Below, piece after piece: positions 1 through 9,436 of a DNA stretch of 64,000 nucleotides. Under the pieces are notes generated by a model. That model made no database searches, was not told the origin of the DNA, and saw only the letters and a list, made by a program, of their open reading frames with translations. The position numbers and the translations under genes were made by a program. Location: NCBI GenBank assembly GCA_902554885.1, contig CACDPV010000005.1:1-64000 (forward strand), given 5' to 3'. Within the stretch, counting starts at the first letter, position 1. Every line of letters starts with the position of its first letter. This DNA is from Paracoccaceae bacterium. Lineage in GTDB: Bacteria > Pseudomonadota > Alphaproteobacteria > Rhodobacterales > Rhodobacteraceae.

Positions 1-1839
1 GAAGAAAAGGCGCGTGGGCTGACGGTAGATCTTGGATTCGCCTACAACATTTTGCCAGACGGTGAGGTCCTAGGCTTTGTTGATGTACCTGGACACGAGA
101 AGTTTATTCGCAATATGCTGGCGGGTGTAGCCGGAATTGATTTGGGTCTTTTGGTAATAGCAGCAGATGATGGTGTCATGCCTCAAACGCGTGAGCATCT
201 TGCTATACTTGATCTACTTGGCATCAGAAACATTATAATTGTATTGACTAAGATTGATCGAGTGGCACCAGAAGACCTGTTAGCGGTTAGTAAGCAGGTC
301 AATAACTTTCTTAAAGAACAAGGACATAGGGACCATGCACTTTATCCCGTTTGTGCTCCTACAGGAATTGGGATTGAGGCTCTAAAAGAAGAGCTAACTT
401 TACGTGCTAAATATCGAAAGCCTAAGGTGGTTCGCGGTTACTTTAGAATGGCCATCGATCGCGCGTTTAATCTAAAAGGGGTGGGTTTGATTGTGACCGG
501 AATGATATTCTCGGGAACCGTTCATAGTGGCGAGAGCTTGACGCTCTTATCACATGGAGCTTCTGTCCGTGTACGTGAGATACGGGTTCACAACCAAATA
601 CGTGCCAGCGCAAAGGCTGGTGAACGCTGCGCGCTGAGCATCGTTGGGCGTGGTGTAGGTGAAAAATCTATAAAGCGCGGCACATGGCTAGCGCATTCCG
701 ACCTACATGTCCCGACAAAACGCATGGATGTTAACTTGCAAGTGTTAAAAACCGAAACTAATCCCTTAAAACATTGGACCCCAACACACTTGCATATTGG
801 ATCAGATCATTTGCCAGCAAGGGTTGCTGTTTTGTCAGGTGGAAACATTTCACCAGGAGCAAGTGGCCTAGCCCAACTGGTCCTGCCTCACAATGCATTT
901 GCTCTTTGTGGAGACGGCTTTGTTCTGCGCGATCAATCTGCTCAACGTACAATTGCAGGTGGGCATATAATCGATCCATTCTCATCTAAACGTGGCCGGG
1001 CTAAACCGAGTCGCATTGCTATCTTAAAAGACATGAGTAAAGAAAACACAGCGGCGGTCCTTCAAGCATTGGCAACGCGTAGTGAAAGTGGTGTACAGTT
1101 GCAGCCATTTGCAATATCGCACAACCTCCCCTCAGATCAAATAGATGCAATTATTGTTTCATTGGGATTATTGCGGGTCGGAGCTGCTCCAAAAGAGCGA
1201 ATTTTCTGTGAGTCTCGGTGGCGCGGATTAATGGCTCTAATTCGGAATGCGATAGAAAGTATTCACAAAAATAAGCCAAAATCTATTGGGGCAAGTATCA
1301 AGGACATACAACTACAACTTGGCGTCTATTTTGAGGAAGATATCCTGAAGCTAGCGCTAAAAATAATGATTTCTGAAAAACGAATATGCGTTAATGGTAG
1401 CCAGTTTTATTTGCCATCACATAATATTCATATTTTTGAGCAAGAAAAAGATATTCTGACAATCGCGATGAATATTCTAGCGCCAGATGGTGGTACTCCT
1501 CCAAGTCTACAGCAGGCAGCTCAACAAATTGGAACTGATGTTTCTGTACTCGAAAAGACCTTGAAAATTGGTGTAAAACTTGGTGATTTTATCCTAGTAG
1601 GAAAAAATCGCTACGTGCCTTCAACTTTAGTAATAAATCTTAAAATCAGTGCCAAGAAATTAGCTTCTAAATCAGTGGATGGGCTATTCTCAATAAGCGA
1701 TTTTCGAGACGAGGTAAATATGGGCAGAAATTTTATCATAGATGTGCTAGAATATTTTGACCAGGTGGGCTTTACTACACGTGTGGGTGACTTGCGTCGC
1801 TTGCGTCAGCCTATCTCAAAAGTTTTGGGTAAGAACTAA
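1..1839 (+). CDS. selB: Selenocysteine-specific elongation factor SelB (5' partial)
   Basis: SelB carries Sec-tRNA to the ribosome at UGA codons marked by a SECIS hairpin. The frame is open from the first base of the window, so the true start lies upstream; 612 residues are visible against about 614 in the E. coli protein. The GTPase switch region GLTVDLGF, the DVPGHEKF G3 motif (about nt 79-102) and the TKID G4 motif (about nt 247-258) are present; the P-loop is outside the window. The C-terminal half matches the winged-helix SECIS-binding region in length and position. The stop is 8 nt before tRNA-Sec, and selD and a UGA-containing gene follow, which makes the call secure. selA is not in the window and may lie just upstream (inference). 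Confidence 0.95.
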   Translation, partial: EEKARGLTVDLGFAYNILPDGEVLGFVDVPGHEKFIRNMLAGVAGIDLGLLVIAADDGVMPQTREHLAILDLLGIRNIIIVLTKIDRVAPEDLLAVSKQVNNFLKEQGHRDHALYPVCAPTGIGIEALKEELTLRAKYRKPKVVRGYFRMAIDRAFNLKGVGLIVTGMIFSGTVHSGESLTLLSHGASVRVREIRVHNQIRASAKAGERCALSIVGRGVGEKSIKRGTWLAHSDLHVPTKRMDVNLQVLKTETNPLKHWTPTHLHIGSDHLPARVAVLSGGNISPGASGLAQLVLPHNAFALCGDGFVLRDQSAQRTIAGGHIIDPFSSKRGRAKPSRIAILKDMSKENTAAVLQALATRSESGVQLQPFAISHNLPSDQIDAIIVSLGLLRVGAAPKERIFCESRWRGLMALIRNAIESIHKNKPKSIGASIKDIQLQLGVYFEEDILKLALKIMISEKRICVNGSQFYLPSHNIHIFEQEKDILTIAMNILAPDGGTPPSLQQAAQQIGTDVSVLEKTLKIGVKLGDFILVGKNRYVPSTLVINLKISAKKLASKSVDGLFSISDFRDEVNMGRNFIIDVLEYFDQVGFTTRVGDLRRLRQPISKVLGKN

Positions 1840-1847
1840 AAATATGT

Positions 1848-1943
1848 GGAAGAGGATCGCACCCTGGTGGGGCGCCTAGACTTCAAATCTAGTGAGAGGC
1901 GTACCACGTCTCTGGTGGGTTCGACTCCCACGCTCTTTCGCCA
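1848..1943 (+). tRNA. selC: tRNA-Sec (anticodon UCA, bases 1883-1885)
   Basis: This 96-nt gene with an encoded CCA end folds as a bacterial selenocysteine tRNA. It has an anticodon loop CTTCAAA reading UCA, a T arm GTGGG/CCCAC around TTCGACT (1915-1931), a long variable arm with a seven-pair stem (AGAGGCG with CGTCTCT), G73 and CCA. The acceptor pairs 1848-1854 with 1933-1939. In the expected eight-pair acceptor the eighth position (1855 with 1932) is G opposite G, so one pair of the usual 8+5 geometry is missing in my fold. It sits between selB and selD, as expected for a Sec locus. Confidence 0.95.
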
Positions 1944-1996
1944 AAAATTTAATTTGACAAAAATTGGTTCTTTGTCTTTGAATGGCCACTAGAGTG

Positions 1997-3064
1997 CTAG
2001 CTTTCGACCTGTATCTGAGCTGGTTCGTTAGTCTGTATAACGTGGCCAATTACTGCGCATGGTACGACACTATTATTTTTAAGGTCGGTCAAAAGTGTCT
2101 TAAGCCGGGCTTTTGGTACGGAAATTAATAAGCCACCAGAGGTCTGCGCATCTGCTAACAAGAGTTGATGGTTGTGGTCTATATTAGCCGAAAATGTTGT
2201 TAGTGGCGCTGCGGTTTTTAGATTGCGCTCACTGCCTGATGGGCAGAGGCCACTATTAAGGAGGTTCTCTACGCCGCGGAAGAACGGTATTTTGGAATAG
2301 AACAGTTTAGCACCAAGTTTTTTTTGATTGGCAATTGAGGACGCTCTAAGCATATTACCAAGATGACCAAGCAAACCGAACCCGGTTACATCCGTAGCAG
2401 AGACAATATTATTATCCATCATCACTGAGGCTGCAGTATTATTTAGAGTTGTCATTGACAGGACGGCCTCATCTAATCTTTCAGAGGATAGGTATCCTCG
2501 TTTGGCCGCTGTAGTTAATACACCCGTGCCAATCTTTTTGGTTAAGACCAAATAATCACCTTCTTTTACGCCAGTATTATCGATGATTTTGTCTGGATGT
2601 ACTAAGCCCGTCACAAAAAGGCCAAATTTTGGCTCGGTATCAACAATTGAATGGCCACCTGCAATCGAAATTCCAGCTTTGCTACAAATACTGGCTGCGC
2701 CTTTCAAAACGGCACCAAGCCGATCTGTGCCTAATACTTCAACTGGCCAACTAACAAAGCTGAGGGCACTAATCGGCTTTGCACCCATAGCATAGATATC
2801 ACTAAGGGCATTGGTTGCCGCAATCCGTCCATAATCAAATGGGTCATCAACAATTGGTGGGAAAATATCGACGGTCTCCACTAGCGCTAATTCAGCGGAA
2901 AGTCGGTAAACTGCAGCGTCATCAGATCCAGCGTGGTCCACTAATAAATTAGGGTCATCCGCTTTGGGAAGATGGGCCAGCGCATGGGCGAGATCAGTTT
3001 GTGCAATCTTTGCAGCGCAACCCGCCGATTTTGCCATGCTGGTCAGAGAAGGTATTTTGGACAT
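1997..3064 (-). CDS. selD: Selenide, water dikinase (selenophosphate synthetase)
   Basis: SelD makes selenophosphate from selenide and ATP, the selenium donor for Sec-tRNA synthesis. The 355-residue product has the family N-terminus with catalytic Cys16 and Lys19 (AGCAAK, equivalent to E. coli Cys17 and Lys20). The second cysteine of the E. coli GCGC motif is alanine here, so this is the Cys form of SelD and not itself a selenoprotein. The Asp-rich metal/ATP region (VDIFPPIVDDPFDYGRIAA) and the Gly-rich segments ADAQTSGGLL and TDVTGFGLLGH are intact. ATG start with AAGG-type RBS upstream. It is convergent with tRNA-Sec and lies 219 nt downstream of the selenoprotein gene on the same strand. 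Confidence 0.95.
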   Translation of the reverse strand: MSKIPSLTSMAKSAGCAAKIAQTDLAHALAHLPKADDPNLLVDHAGSDDAAVYRLSAELALVETVDIFPPIVDDPFDYGRIAATNALSDIYAMGAKPISALSFVSWPVEVLGTDRLGAVLKGAASICSKAGISIAGGHSIVDTEPKFGLFVTGLVHPDKIIDNTGVKEGDYLVLTKKIGTGVLTTAAKRGYLSSERLDEAVLSMTTLNNTAASVMMDNNIVSATDVTGFGLLGHLGNMLRASSIANQKKLGAKLFYSKIPFFRGVENLLNSGLCPSGSERNLKTAAPLTTFSANIDHNHQLLLADAQTSGGLLISVPKARLKTLLTDLKNNSVVPCAVIGHVIQTNEPAQIQVES

Positions 3065-3283
3065 TGTCTTTAACCTTTTGCAGCGCTTTAAAACTGAACT
3101 AATTTTGCATCATAAGAGTTGAAGTCGTATATCTTTGAAATCCTGTATCATGGGATTGTGGATATCTTGCCAGTGTGTTGCAGCAATACGCAATAGTAAA
3201 AGTCCGTCTATCAAATAAAGGTAAGATATTTTTAGACTGGTCATTCTTGATCTGCTATTTAGTTCGGCAATGTCGTTTTGGCC

Positions 3284-4519
3284 TCACCAACCTGCTGCTG
3301 ACGTTCCCGGCAACGGACCCTCAGACCAAAAACGAGGGGCCATCAGGGACATCTCGACAATCTGAAGCATAACTTTATTTTCAGAGGCGACAGATACAGC
3401 TTCCAGCAACAGAAGAAGCCGCCCGGCTTTGGTTTTTTCCCAAAACCATTCTCCCATTAGTTCTAAGTCGTCAATACTATCGCGGTGAGTGCGTGTCTCG
3501 GTGTAGTAGGCTTCCAGATCCTCGACTACTAGTTTCAGAAGTGGAATTGCAGGCACGCCTTTTCTAGGGCTTTTTGGAATTTCTCCGTCGAGAAAACTGA
3601 CGACGAAGGGCGCTAACTCTTCAATCGCAAGCCCACTGGCCCCAACTGTTGTGCGCCCCCTCGCTGCAATTGCGGTAGCGTAATCTGGTCTTAGAGCCTC
3701 CATTTCGTTTCTAACCTCGGATAGAACGACATCTACATCGCCAATGTCATCGACACTCAGAACCAGCTCGGGTGGTAGCGCATAGCCCATGCGACCTTCC
3801 TTTACAGGAATAATTTCGGGGAAATCGTCGATGATCGGGCCACTGCTTGCCTCCAGTAATTCGAACGCTGCGCGAATTACTTTTTTCTGAAATTCTGGCT
3901 CGTTAGGCTTACCCATACCCCTTCCCATTGGGAAATCTAAGAACAAAGAACGAGGGGGGCGAATTACCTCAATATGTTCTCGTACAAAACCTACTAGTAT
4001 TGTCGATAAACCCTCTGATTCAAAATAATGAGCCAGCCCGCACACGGCGCGCGTGCAAAACGGTCATATAGGTATTAGAAAAACCGTGTTCACACCTTCC
4101 TGCTTCATTTTAGCCGCAGCGGCTCGCGCTGATTTTTCCATCGTCACAGGATCTGCTGCGCCCATGAAAGAATAATGCTCGTCTGCAACTGAAGAAATTT
4201 CTCCGTCTGCTGCCATTTCTTCCAGTCTGTCGAGTGGTATAATTGTATTTAGGTCTTGTTGCCATGCAGATCTGTCAAACTCTACGGCGACGTGTGTCAT
4301 TACCAAGTCACGGTCAGTTTTGTGAAAGGTCCTGGAGTCTTTCGCAAGCCAAGAAAATGGCTTGTCTCCCCGCCGTGATACGGCTGCAGTCGAAACGATG
4401 GATACACGCCGCTCATTAGCTGGAACTGGGTTTGTCCATGACTCATTAGTTGGAACTGTAAGCTCAAGATTTGACATAAAGTGTCGGCCGACGGCGGGCA
4501 TTTCGGATATTTTTGTCAA
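3284..4519 (-). CDS. PrdB/GrdB-like selenoprotein with in-frame UGA (Sec152)
   Basis: Two abutting ORFs (4519-4067 and the frame continuing to 3284) are one gene read through TGA at 4066-4064. Across the TGA the protein reads LIPI-U-PFCTRAVCGLAHYF, giving a UxxC redox motif (Sec152, Cys155) at the position used by the glycine/sarcosine/betaine reductase selenoprotein B / proline reductase PrdB-like family. Flanking family features agree: RRGDKPF, DLVMTHVAVEFDR, YSFMGAADP before the Sec, and VREHIEVIRPPR, GKPNEPEFQ and RGRTTVGASG after it. Total is 411 residues. The predicted start is TTG at 4519, which fits the family N-terminus; ATG at 4501 is the alternative. Sec machinery is adjacent and a hairpin follows the UGA. 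The biochemical role in an aerobe is unknown; a thiol redox enzyme is likely, true glycine reductase is not, as no GrdA/GrdC-type partners are visible. Confidence 0.9.
4040..4056 (-). promoter_or_regulatory. SECIS-like hairpin just 3' of the Sec UGA
   Basis: On the minus strand a six-pair stem GCACGC/GTGTGC (with one G-U pair) closes a five-base loop GCGCC. The stem begins seven bases after the UGA at 4066-4064, so the apical loop sits about 14-18 bases past the UGA, within the window used by bacterial SECIS elements. The loop lacks an obvious E. coli fdhF-type GGU signature, so the exact SelB contact is uncertain. Confidence 0.6.
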
Positions 4520-4641
4520 CTGATATTTCCCATGTTGGAATAGAAAAATGTTAGTGTCACAGTGAATTATCTTGGCGTAGTCAGCAACTAAAATCTACTT
4601 AATTGTAAATTCAGTTTACCTGAATAGTTAATAAGAGAGGA

Positions 4642-5502
4642 TTAAAGCCCCATTCTATCAGCGATGCTTACCATTCTATACATTTCCCGCAATACTGGCT
4701 TCTCGATCAGTTTTCCGTCTATAACAACAAGTCCAGTATCTGCTTTTTCAAACTCTGCAATGGTGCGTCTTGCGCGAGAAATCTGGTCTGCAGATGGCGT
4801 GAATATTTCATTCAGGATAGGGATTTGCTTAGGATGTATTGAGCCCTTTCCAGAAAAACCAAGCATACGTGCTTGTTCGGCAGCAACTCGCATACCATCA
4901 AGGTCATCTAAATCAAGAAAAGGAACGTCTATAACGTCAAGACCCGCACTAGCGGCTGCGTGGACTACCTTTGACCGTGCATAAAGCAAAGGTTCCCAGG
5001 CCATGTCACAACGTAATTCAGGCGCCATATCAATAGCCCCAAAAAACATAGCATCCATCCTATCACTAGAGTGGGCGATTTCATAAGCGGCTTCTAATCC
5101 CTCATTGGTCTCAATGATGACGTGAAGGCGGGTATCATGCCCTGCCTCCGATAACAGCTGATCCAATATTAGAACTTCATCTGGGCTGCGCACCTTTGGC
5201 ATCATCAAGGCGGGAGGGGGTGTTTTTGTAGAAAGAATTGCATTTACATCTTCGATGCCAAATTTTTCACGCATTGAGTTGATGCGTACAATGCGCTCAA
5301 CACCATCATCAGAATGTGGTTCATTAAAAAGTGCTAATGCTTTTTTTCGTGCCTCAGCCTTATCTTTTGGTGCGATGCCATCTTCCAACTCCACACAAAC
5401 CATGTCAACGCCACTAGCAACGGCCTTCGGAAACATGTCGGGCCTAAGTCCAGGTACGAAAATGAAACTTCGACGTGGTTGCATGGAAGGTTTTTTTGTC
5501 AT
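4642..5502 (-). CDS. HpcH/HpaI-CitE family CoA lyase (malyl-CoA lyase-like)
   Basis: The 286-residue product belongs to the CitE-like TIM-barrel lyases that cleave or form 3-hydroxyacyl-CoA bonds (citryl-CoA, malyl-CoA, beta-methylmalyl-CoA). Family marks are the RSFIFVPGLRPDMFPKA start, VCVELEDGI, metal-site acid segment HVIIETNEGLEAA, FFGAIDMA, and the C-terminal GFSGKGSIHPKQIP. Its ATG overlaps the stop of the upstream molybdoenzyme gene (ATGA, 5499-5502), so the two are translationally coupled. It is the last gene of the five-gene operon at 4.6-11.1 kb. The substrate cannot be set from sequence; release of a small acid plus acetyl-CoA or glyoxylate is the natural inference. Confidence 0.85.
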   Translation of the reverse strand: MTKKPSMQPRRSFIFVPGLRPDMFPKAVASGVDMVCVELEDGIAPKDKAEARKKALALFNEPHSDDGVERIVRINSMREKFGIEDVNAILSTKTPPPALMMPKVRSPDEVLILDQLLSEAGHDTRLHVIIETNEGLEAAYEIAHSSDRMDAMFFGAIDMAPELRCDMAWEPLLYARSKVVHAAASAGLDVIDVPFLDLDDLDGMRVAAEQARMLGFSGKGSIHPKQIPILNEIFTPSADQISRARRTIAEFEKADTGLVVIDGKLIEKPVLREMYRMVSIADRMGL

Positions 5503-7811
5503 TGGTGTTTCCTGTCTTTAATAATCTCTGGTGGGTTAAACGCAGTTATATTCTGAGCAGGACCGTCATACAATGCGACTTCAACAAGACAGCTATGGGC
5601 TGCAGGGCCTTGGCCCAGCTTCGATGTGCCTACATCAGGTGACAACATGTTAGGGTTTCCGTGTTTACACATACTTTTCCTATTGGATGGGTCCACTGGG
5701 TCATACCAAGACCCGGTACTGATAATAATTACTCCTGGCATAACGTCTTTAGTAATTTTAACTCCACATAAGCATGCCCCTCTGTCATTGAAAACACGCA
5801 CGATGTCACCCTCATTAATACCTCGGATTTCAGCGTCATTGGGGTTGATCTCCATTGGTTGATGACCCTTTATTTTGATTGAAGAACTTAAAGCTCCATT
5901 ATCCATTTGTGAATGAAGCTTTGTCCTAGGTTGATTTGCGATTAGATGCAGGGGATAAATCTTTTCCTTTGCGCCCAGCCATTCGGCTGGTTCCATCCAG
6001 GTTGGATGACCGGGACAATCATCATAATTAAAACTATCAATGGTCTTAGAAAATAATTCAATTTTACCGCTAGGTGTTCTCAAAGGATTTTCCTCAGGAT
6101 CGTCAAAAAAATCTGAAAGAAAAATACGGTCATGATTCAACTTGGGTGATTTATAGAAGCCGGCTTCACGGAAGCTTTGATAATCGGGCATTTGAACATT
6201 CAATTTTGCCGCTTGCTCACAGGACTGTTCCCAGATCCATTTTTGCCAGTCTTCCGCAGAACGACCCTCGGTAAAAGCATCTTCTGTATCCATGTAACGA
6301 GCTATTCCAGTGAAAATATCATAATCATTCCTGGCTTCACCAATAGGTTCAATCGCCTTATCCATCGAAATCACGAAAGGATCACGAGGTGTCATTGCAA
6401 TATCTTGCCGTTCGAGGGTGGTTGTGCAGGGAAGGATTATATCGGCATGGCGTGCCAGAGCATTCCAACACCATTCATTGACAATAACCGTTGAAGGTTT
6501 CTCCCAGGCCTGTCTTAAGCGAGCAAGATCTTGATGATGATGGAATGGATTGCCCCCTGCCCAATAAATAAGATCAATATCGGGATAGGTATATTCACTG
6601 CCATTATAATCAAATTTTTTACCTGGATTTAGTAACATATCGCTTATCCGAGCAACCGGGATAAACGCACTAACGGAATTCTCTCCTCGAGGTAAAGGTG
6701 CGTATGGTATTTTAAAAACGTTGTTACCTAGGTGATTGGCAATTGTATAGCCATATCCTATTCCCCCACCAGGTTTGCCCATTTGACCAAGCATTGCAGC
6801 TAGGGCCGTTGCTGCCCAAAAAGGCTGCTCCCCATATTGTTGGCGGGTTAACGACCAGCTTACTGTCAACATAGTACGTTTATTGGTCATCTCTCTGGTG
6901 AGAGAAATAATGTCTGCCTCAGCCATACCGCTAATTTCAGCCGCCCAGGCAGGTGTTTTGGGGACCCCATCTTTTCTTCCAAGTAGATATGCTTGAAATA
7001 TATCAAATCCAACAGTGTACTTATCGAGAAAGTAAGTATTGTGCGAATTCTCAATAAGTAACTGATATGCCATGGCTAGCATCACGGCAACATCTGTATT
7101 GGGTCGCAAATTGTACCAGTCCTCGTCAATATCAGATTTTACATCCGAACGACGTGGGGAAAGATTGACAAACTTTGCTCCAGCCGCTGCGGCCTCTATT
7201 ACTCCAAGCCGCTGGATATGTGCACCGGTTCCGCCATTGCTGATCTGGCTGTTAAATGCAGGTAATCCACCAAAAGCCAGCATTAATTCAGTATTTTTGC
7301 AGACAGATTGCCAGCTTGTCTGGTGCGCCAATAATTCAATCAAATTATCGCCCAAAACATGTGGGATGATGACCTCACCCGCAGCAAGACTATATGTGTT
7401 TTTAGATGAGGTATATCCGCCGATTGAATTTAGAAAACGGTGGATCTGACTTTGAGCATGATGAAAACGACCCGCACTAGACCAACCGTAAGATCCGGCA
7501 TATATCGCTTGGTTGCCCTTAGTTTTGATAACGCGCTTTAATTCATTTGCTACGAGCTTTTCAGCTTCATCCCAACTCAATGTAACGAAACGTTCACTTC
7601 CACGTTTATGTGTTGCTGTGCCCGGACCACCATCTAACCAGCTTTCACGAGCTACTGGCTTGGTTATTCTGGTACGATCTTCTAGCAAATCAATGATCGA
7701 CGGACCAATTGGTGACGGATCAGGATCATGTCGAAAGGGATTAAGGGCTGAAAGGCGCCCATTTTTGACGACAAATTCATAAACTCCCCAATGTGAACTT
7801 GTGAGCTTCAT
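5499..7811 (-). CDS. BisC/TorA-type molybdopterin oxidoreductase, no leader
   Basis: This is a 770-residue molybdo-bis(PGD) enzyme of the DMSO/TMAO/biotin-sulfoxide reductase family. The G-S-Y-G-W-x-S segment at residues 106-112 provides the serine Mo ligand (Ser112 by alignment with the GWxS pattern). GGNPFHHHQDLARLRQAW, NEWCWNALARHADIILP and the C-terminal cofactor-binding TGSWYDP are typical. There is no Tat signal and no N-terminal Fe-S cysteine motif, so it should be cytoplasmic and BisC-like rather than periplasmic TorA. It follows the GcvT-like gene by 2 nt and overlaps the lyase gene by 4. Substrate is unknown: an S- or N-oxide, or a hydroxylation reaction, is possible in this operon. 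Confidence 0.88.
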   Translation of the reverse strand: MKLTSSHWGVYEFVVKNGRLSALNPFRHDPDPSPIGPSIIDLLEDRTRITKPVARESWLDGGPGTATHKRGSERFVTLSWDEAEKLVANELKRVIKTKGNQAIYAGSYGWSSAGRFHHAQSQIHRFLNSIGGYTSSKNTYSLAAGEVIIPHVLGDNLIELLAHQTSWQSVCKNTELMLAFGGLPAFNSQISNGGTGAHIQRLGVIEAAAAGAKFVNLSPRRSDVKSDIDEDWYNLRPNTDVAVMLAMAYQLLIENSHNTYFLDKYTVGFDIFQAYLLGRKDGVPKTPAWAAEISGMAEADIISLTREMTNKRTMLTVSWSLTRQQYGEQPFWAATALAAMLGQMGKPGGGIGYGYTIANHLGNNVFKIPYAPLPRGENSVSAFIPVARISDMLLNPGKKFDYNGSEYTYPDIDLIYWAGGNPFHHHQDLARLRQAWEKPSTVIVNEWCWNALARHADIILPCTTTLERQDIAMTPRDPFVISMDKAIEPIGEARNDYDIFTGIARYMDTEDAFTEGRSAEDWQKWIWEQSCEQAAKLNVQMPDYQSFREAGFYKSPKLNHDRIFLSDFFDDPEENPLRTPSGKIELFSKTIDSFNYDDCPGHPTWMEPAEWLGAKEKIYPLHLIANQPRTKLHSQMDNGALSSSIKIKGHQPMEINPNDAEIRGINEGDIVRVFNDRGACLCGVKITKDVMPGVIIISTGSWYDPVDPSNRKSMCKHGNPNMLSPDVGTSKLGQGPAAHSCLVEVALYDGPAQNITAFNPPEIIKDRKHQ

Positions 7812-7813
7812 AC

Positions 7814-9028
7814 TTAATTCATCCTATCTTTTTGGATAATATCAAGCGTTATACTTTCCTCTAAGTCAAGGTTTGCCATTTTAGGTTTTTTCTTATTCTT
7901 ATCGTAAAAAGGTAAAGCAACAATCGTACAATTATGCTTTGAGCTTTCCAAAGCGCCAATATAATAATTTTTTCCTAATCGGTCCTCCCCCAAGTCAAAT
8001 CTGACATAACCAATTCCCGCCTCGAACGCTGGAGAATAGGCGCCAGTCGTTATATACCCCAAAGCGTTTTTACCATCGTGAACAAGATCACCACTCTTGG
8101 GTATATAGCTGTCAGTTAGCACCCCATGAATTCGGTTGTCTTTATTACTTTTTTTAATGGCATCGTGGCCTATGAAATATTTTTTATCTTTATCGATAAA
8201 TCTATGAAGCCCAGCTTCATCAGGTGTCATGCTTACATCAAAATCACTGCCGCTATCAAGAATACCTGCCTCTATTCTGCGGATATTCATAGCCTGCATG
8301 CTACTGAAAACCATACCATATTTTTTACCAGAACGGATTAGCTCGTTCCATAAACGCTTGTAGTCTGTATTTTGGCCAAGAGTGTATATTTCATACCCTA
8401 ATTCACCGGTCCATCCTGTTCTAGATATTAATACTGAGTGTCCCGCAATCGTAAAAACCCCAGCCTTAAAATACCCCATGGTCTGGTCGACACTGCCATT
8501 TGTGGCTGTATTTATGATCGCAAGCGATTTTGGTCCTTGCACCTGAAGGACGCGCGATTGTGGGTCAGAAATTGATACCTCATAATTATGACTATGAGCC
8601 AGAAACCAGGTATCGAGATCACCATCGGGATGTACGAACCAAAACTTTTTCTCATCGAGGCGAAACAAAATACCGTCCATAAATAGGCCGCCATTGTAAG
8701 TGCAGGCTAATGTATAATGCCCACTACCAACTTTAAGCTGATCGCTCTGGCGAGTAAAAATTTGATCTAGAAATTCAATAACATCTGGCCCGCTAATCTC
8801 CACTGGCTTTTCTGGGACATCAAACAGTGCGGCTCTATTGCGTAATGCCCAATATGCCTCCTCGATATCTTCACCATTATAATGGGCAAAAAAGCGACCA
8901 GCTGCTAGTCGCAGGATGGTATCTTTATTAGCATAGCATTCATGGAAAGGTGATAACGCCTTGCTACCTGTATAAACAGAATGCACAGCGTCGAACTTCA
9001 GGGATGGCAGCTCAGGAATACTCATCAT
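7814..9028 (-). CDS. GcvT-fold aminomethyltransferase, DmdA-like (copy 1)
   Basis: The 404-residue single-domain GcvT-fold protein would move a methyl or methylene group to tetrahydrofolate. It has the family segments FDVPEKPVEISGPD, the VLQVQGPKS segment, RTGWTGELGYEIY and IRRIEAGILD. It is clearly paralogous to the protein at 18748-19914, which shares FDVPEKPVEISGPD, LACT..GG.FMDG, SRVLQVQGP and ..MTP.EAGL. Length and layout resemble the DMSP demethylase DmdA and other stand-alone demethylases, but specificity cannot be read. Its ATG (9028) overlaps the VOC gene stop (ATGA), placing it mid-operon between the VOC and molybdoenzyme genes. Confidence 0.82.
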   Translation of the reverse strand: MMSIPELPSLKFDAVHSVYTGSKALSPFHECYANKDTILRLAAGRFFAHYNGEDIEEAYWALRNRAALFDVPEKPVEISGPDVIEFLDQIFTRQSDQLKVGSGHYTLACTYNGGLFMDGILFRLDEKKFWFVHPDGDLDTWFLAHSHNYEVSISDPQSRVLQVQGPKSLAIINTATNGSVDQTMGYFKAGVFTIAGHSVLISRTGWTGELGYEIYTLGQNTDYKRLWNELIRSGKKYGMVFSSMQAMNIRRIEAGILDSGSDFDVSMTPDEAGLHRFIDKDKKYFIGHDAIKKSNKDNRIHGVLTDSYIPKSGDLVHDGKNALGYITTGAYSPAFEAGIGYVRFDLGEDRLGKNYYIGALESSKHNCTIVALPFYDKNKKKPKMANLDLEESITLDIIQKDRMN

Positions 9029-9414
9029 GGAAACTCTTTTTCATGCACGAAACAAAGTTTGTTTCCGTCAAGATCTCGAACATAGGCGTAGTATATTTTT
9101 CCATGTGCTGGACGAAAACCTGGAGCCCCCTCGTCCTTTCCTCCTGCACCAATGCCGGCCTTATGGCAGTCATCAACAATTTGGCTGGTTTCTACTGCAA
9201 TCGCAATCATAGTGCCGTTTCCAGAGTTTGCGCGGTTACCATCAAATGGTTTGGTAACATAAAATTCAACTTTTTCTGGCTTACTTTTTGGAGCGTAAGC
9301 AGCAAAATCTTTATCGGTTTCTACACGAACCATATTCATCTTAGGCATTAATAGATCATAAAATTTGACTGCACTCTCTAGATCGTTTGTTCCAACCATT
9401 ACATACGCAATCAT
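9025..9414 (-). CDS. VOC (glyoxalase/bleomycin-resistance fold) protein
   Basis: The 129-residue protein opens with the canonical VOC half-module MIAYVMVGTNDLESAVKFYD and closes with YYAYVRDLDGNKLCFVHE, whose late acidic residues are typical metal ligands. VOC proteins are small metal-dependent lyases, isomerases, dioxygenases or binding proteins; this one has no assigned reaction. An AAGGAG-type RBS precedes the ATG at 9414. It lies 22 nt after the GMC oxidoreductase gene and overlaps the GcvT-like gene by 4 nt, so it probably processes or binds an intermediate of the same pathway. Confidence 0.85.
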   Translation of the reverse strand: MIAYVMVGTNDLESAVKFYDLLMPKMNMVRVETDKDFAAYAPKSKPEKVEFYVTKPFDGNRANSGNGTMIAIAVETSQIVDDCHKAGIGAGGKDEGAPGFRPAHGKIYYAYVRDLDGNKLCFVHEKEFP

Positions 9415-9436
9415 TAATTCACTCCTTAATTAACCA

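Noticed and set aside
3108-3283. Second UGA readthrough beyond the selenoprotein stop (frame open for about 55 codons after TGA 3283-3281)
   Set aside because: The extension has no UxxC-type motif or protein-like composition, and the family C-terminus is reached at the first stop. Treated as a normal stop.
3175-3372. 65-codon plus-strand ORF overlapping the selenoprotein 3' end
   Set aside because: Shadow of the opposite strand with no RBS or recognisable content.
3284-4519. Interpretation of the split gene as a frameshift or nonsense pseudogene
   Set aside because: The reading frame is unchanged, the only interruption is TGA at the expected Sec/Cys column, and Sec machinery is adjacent.
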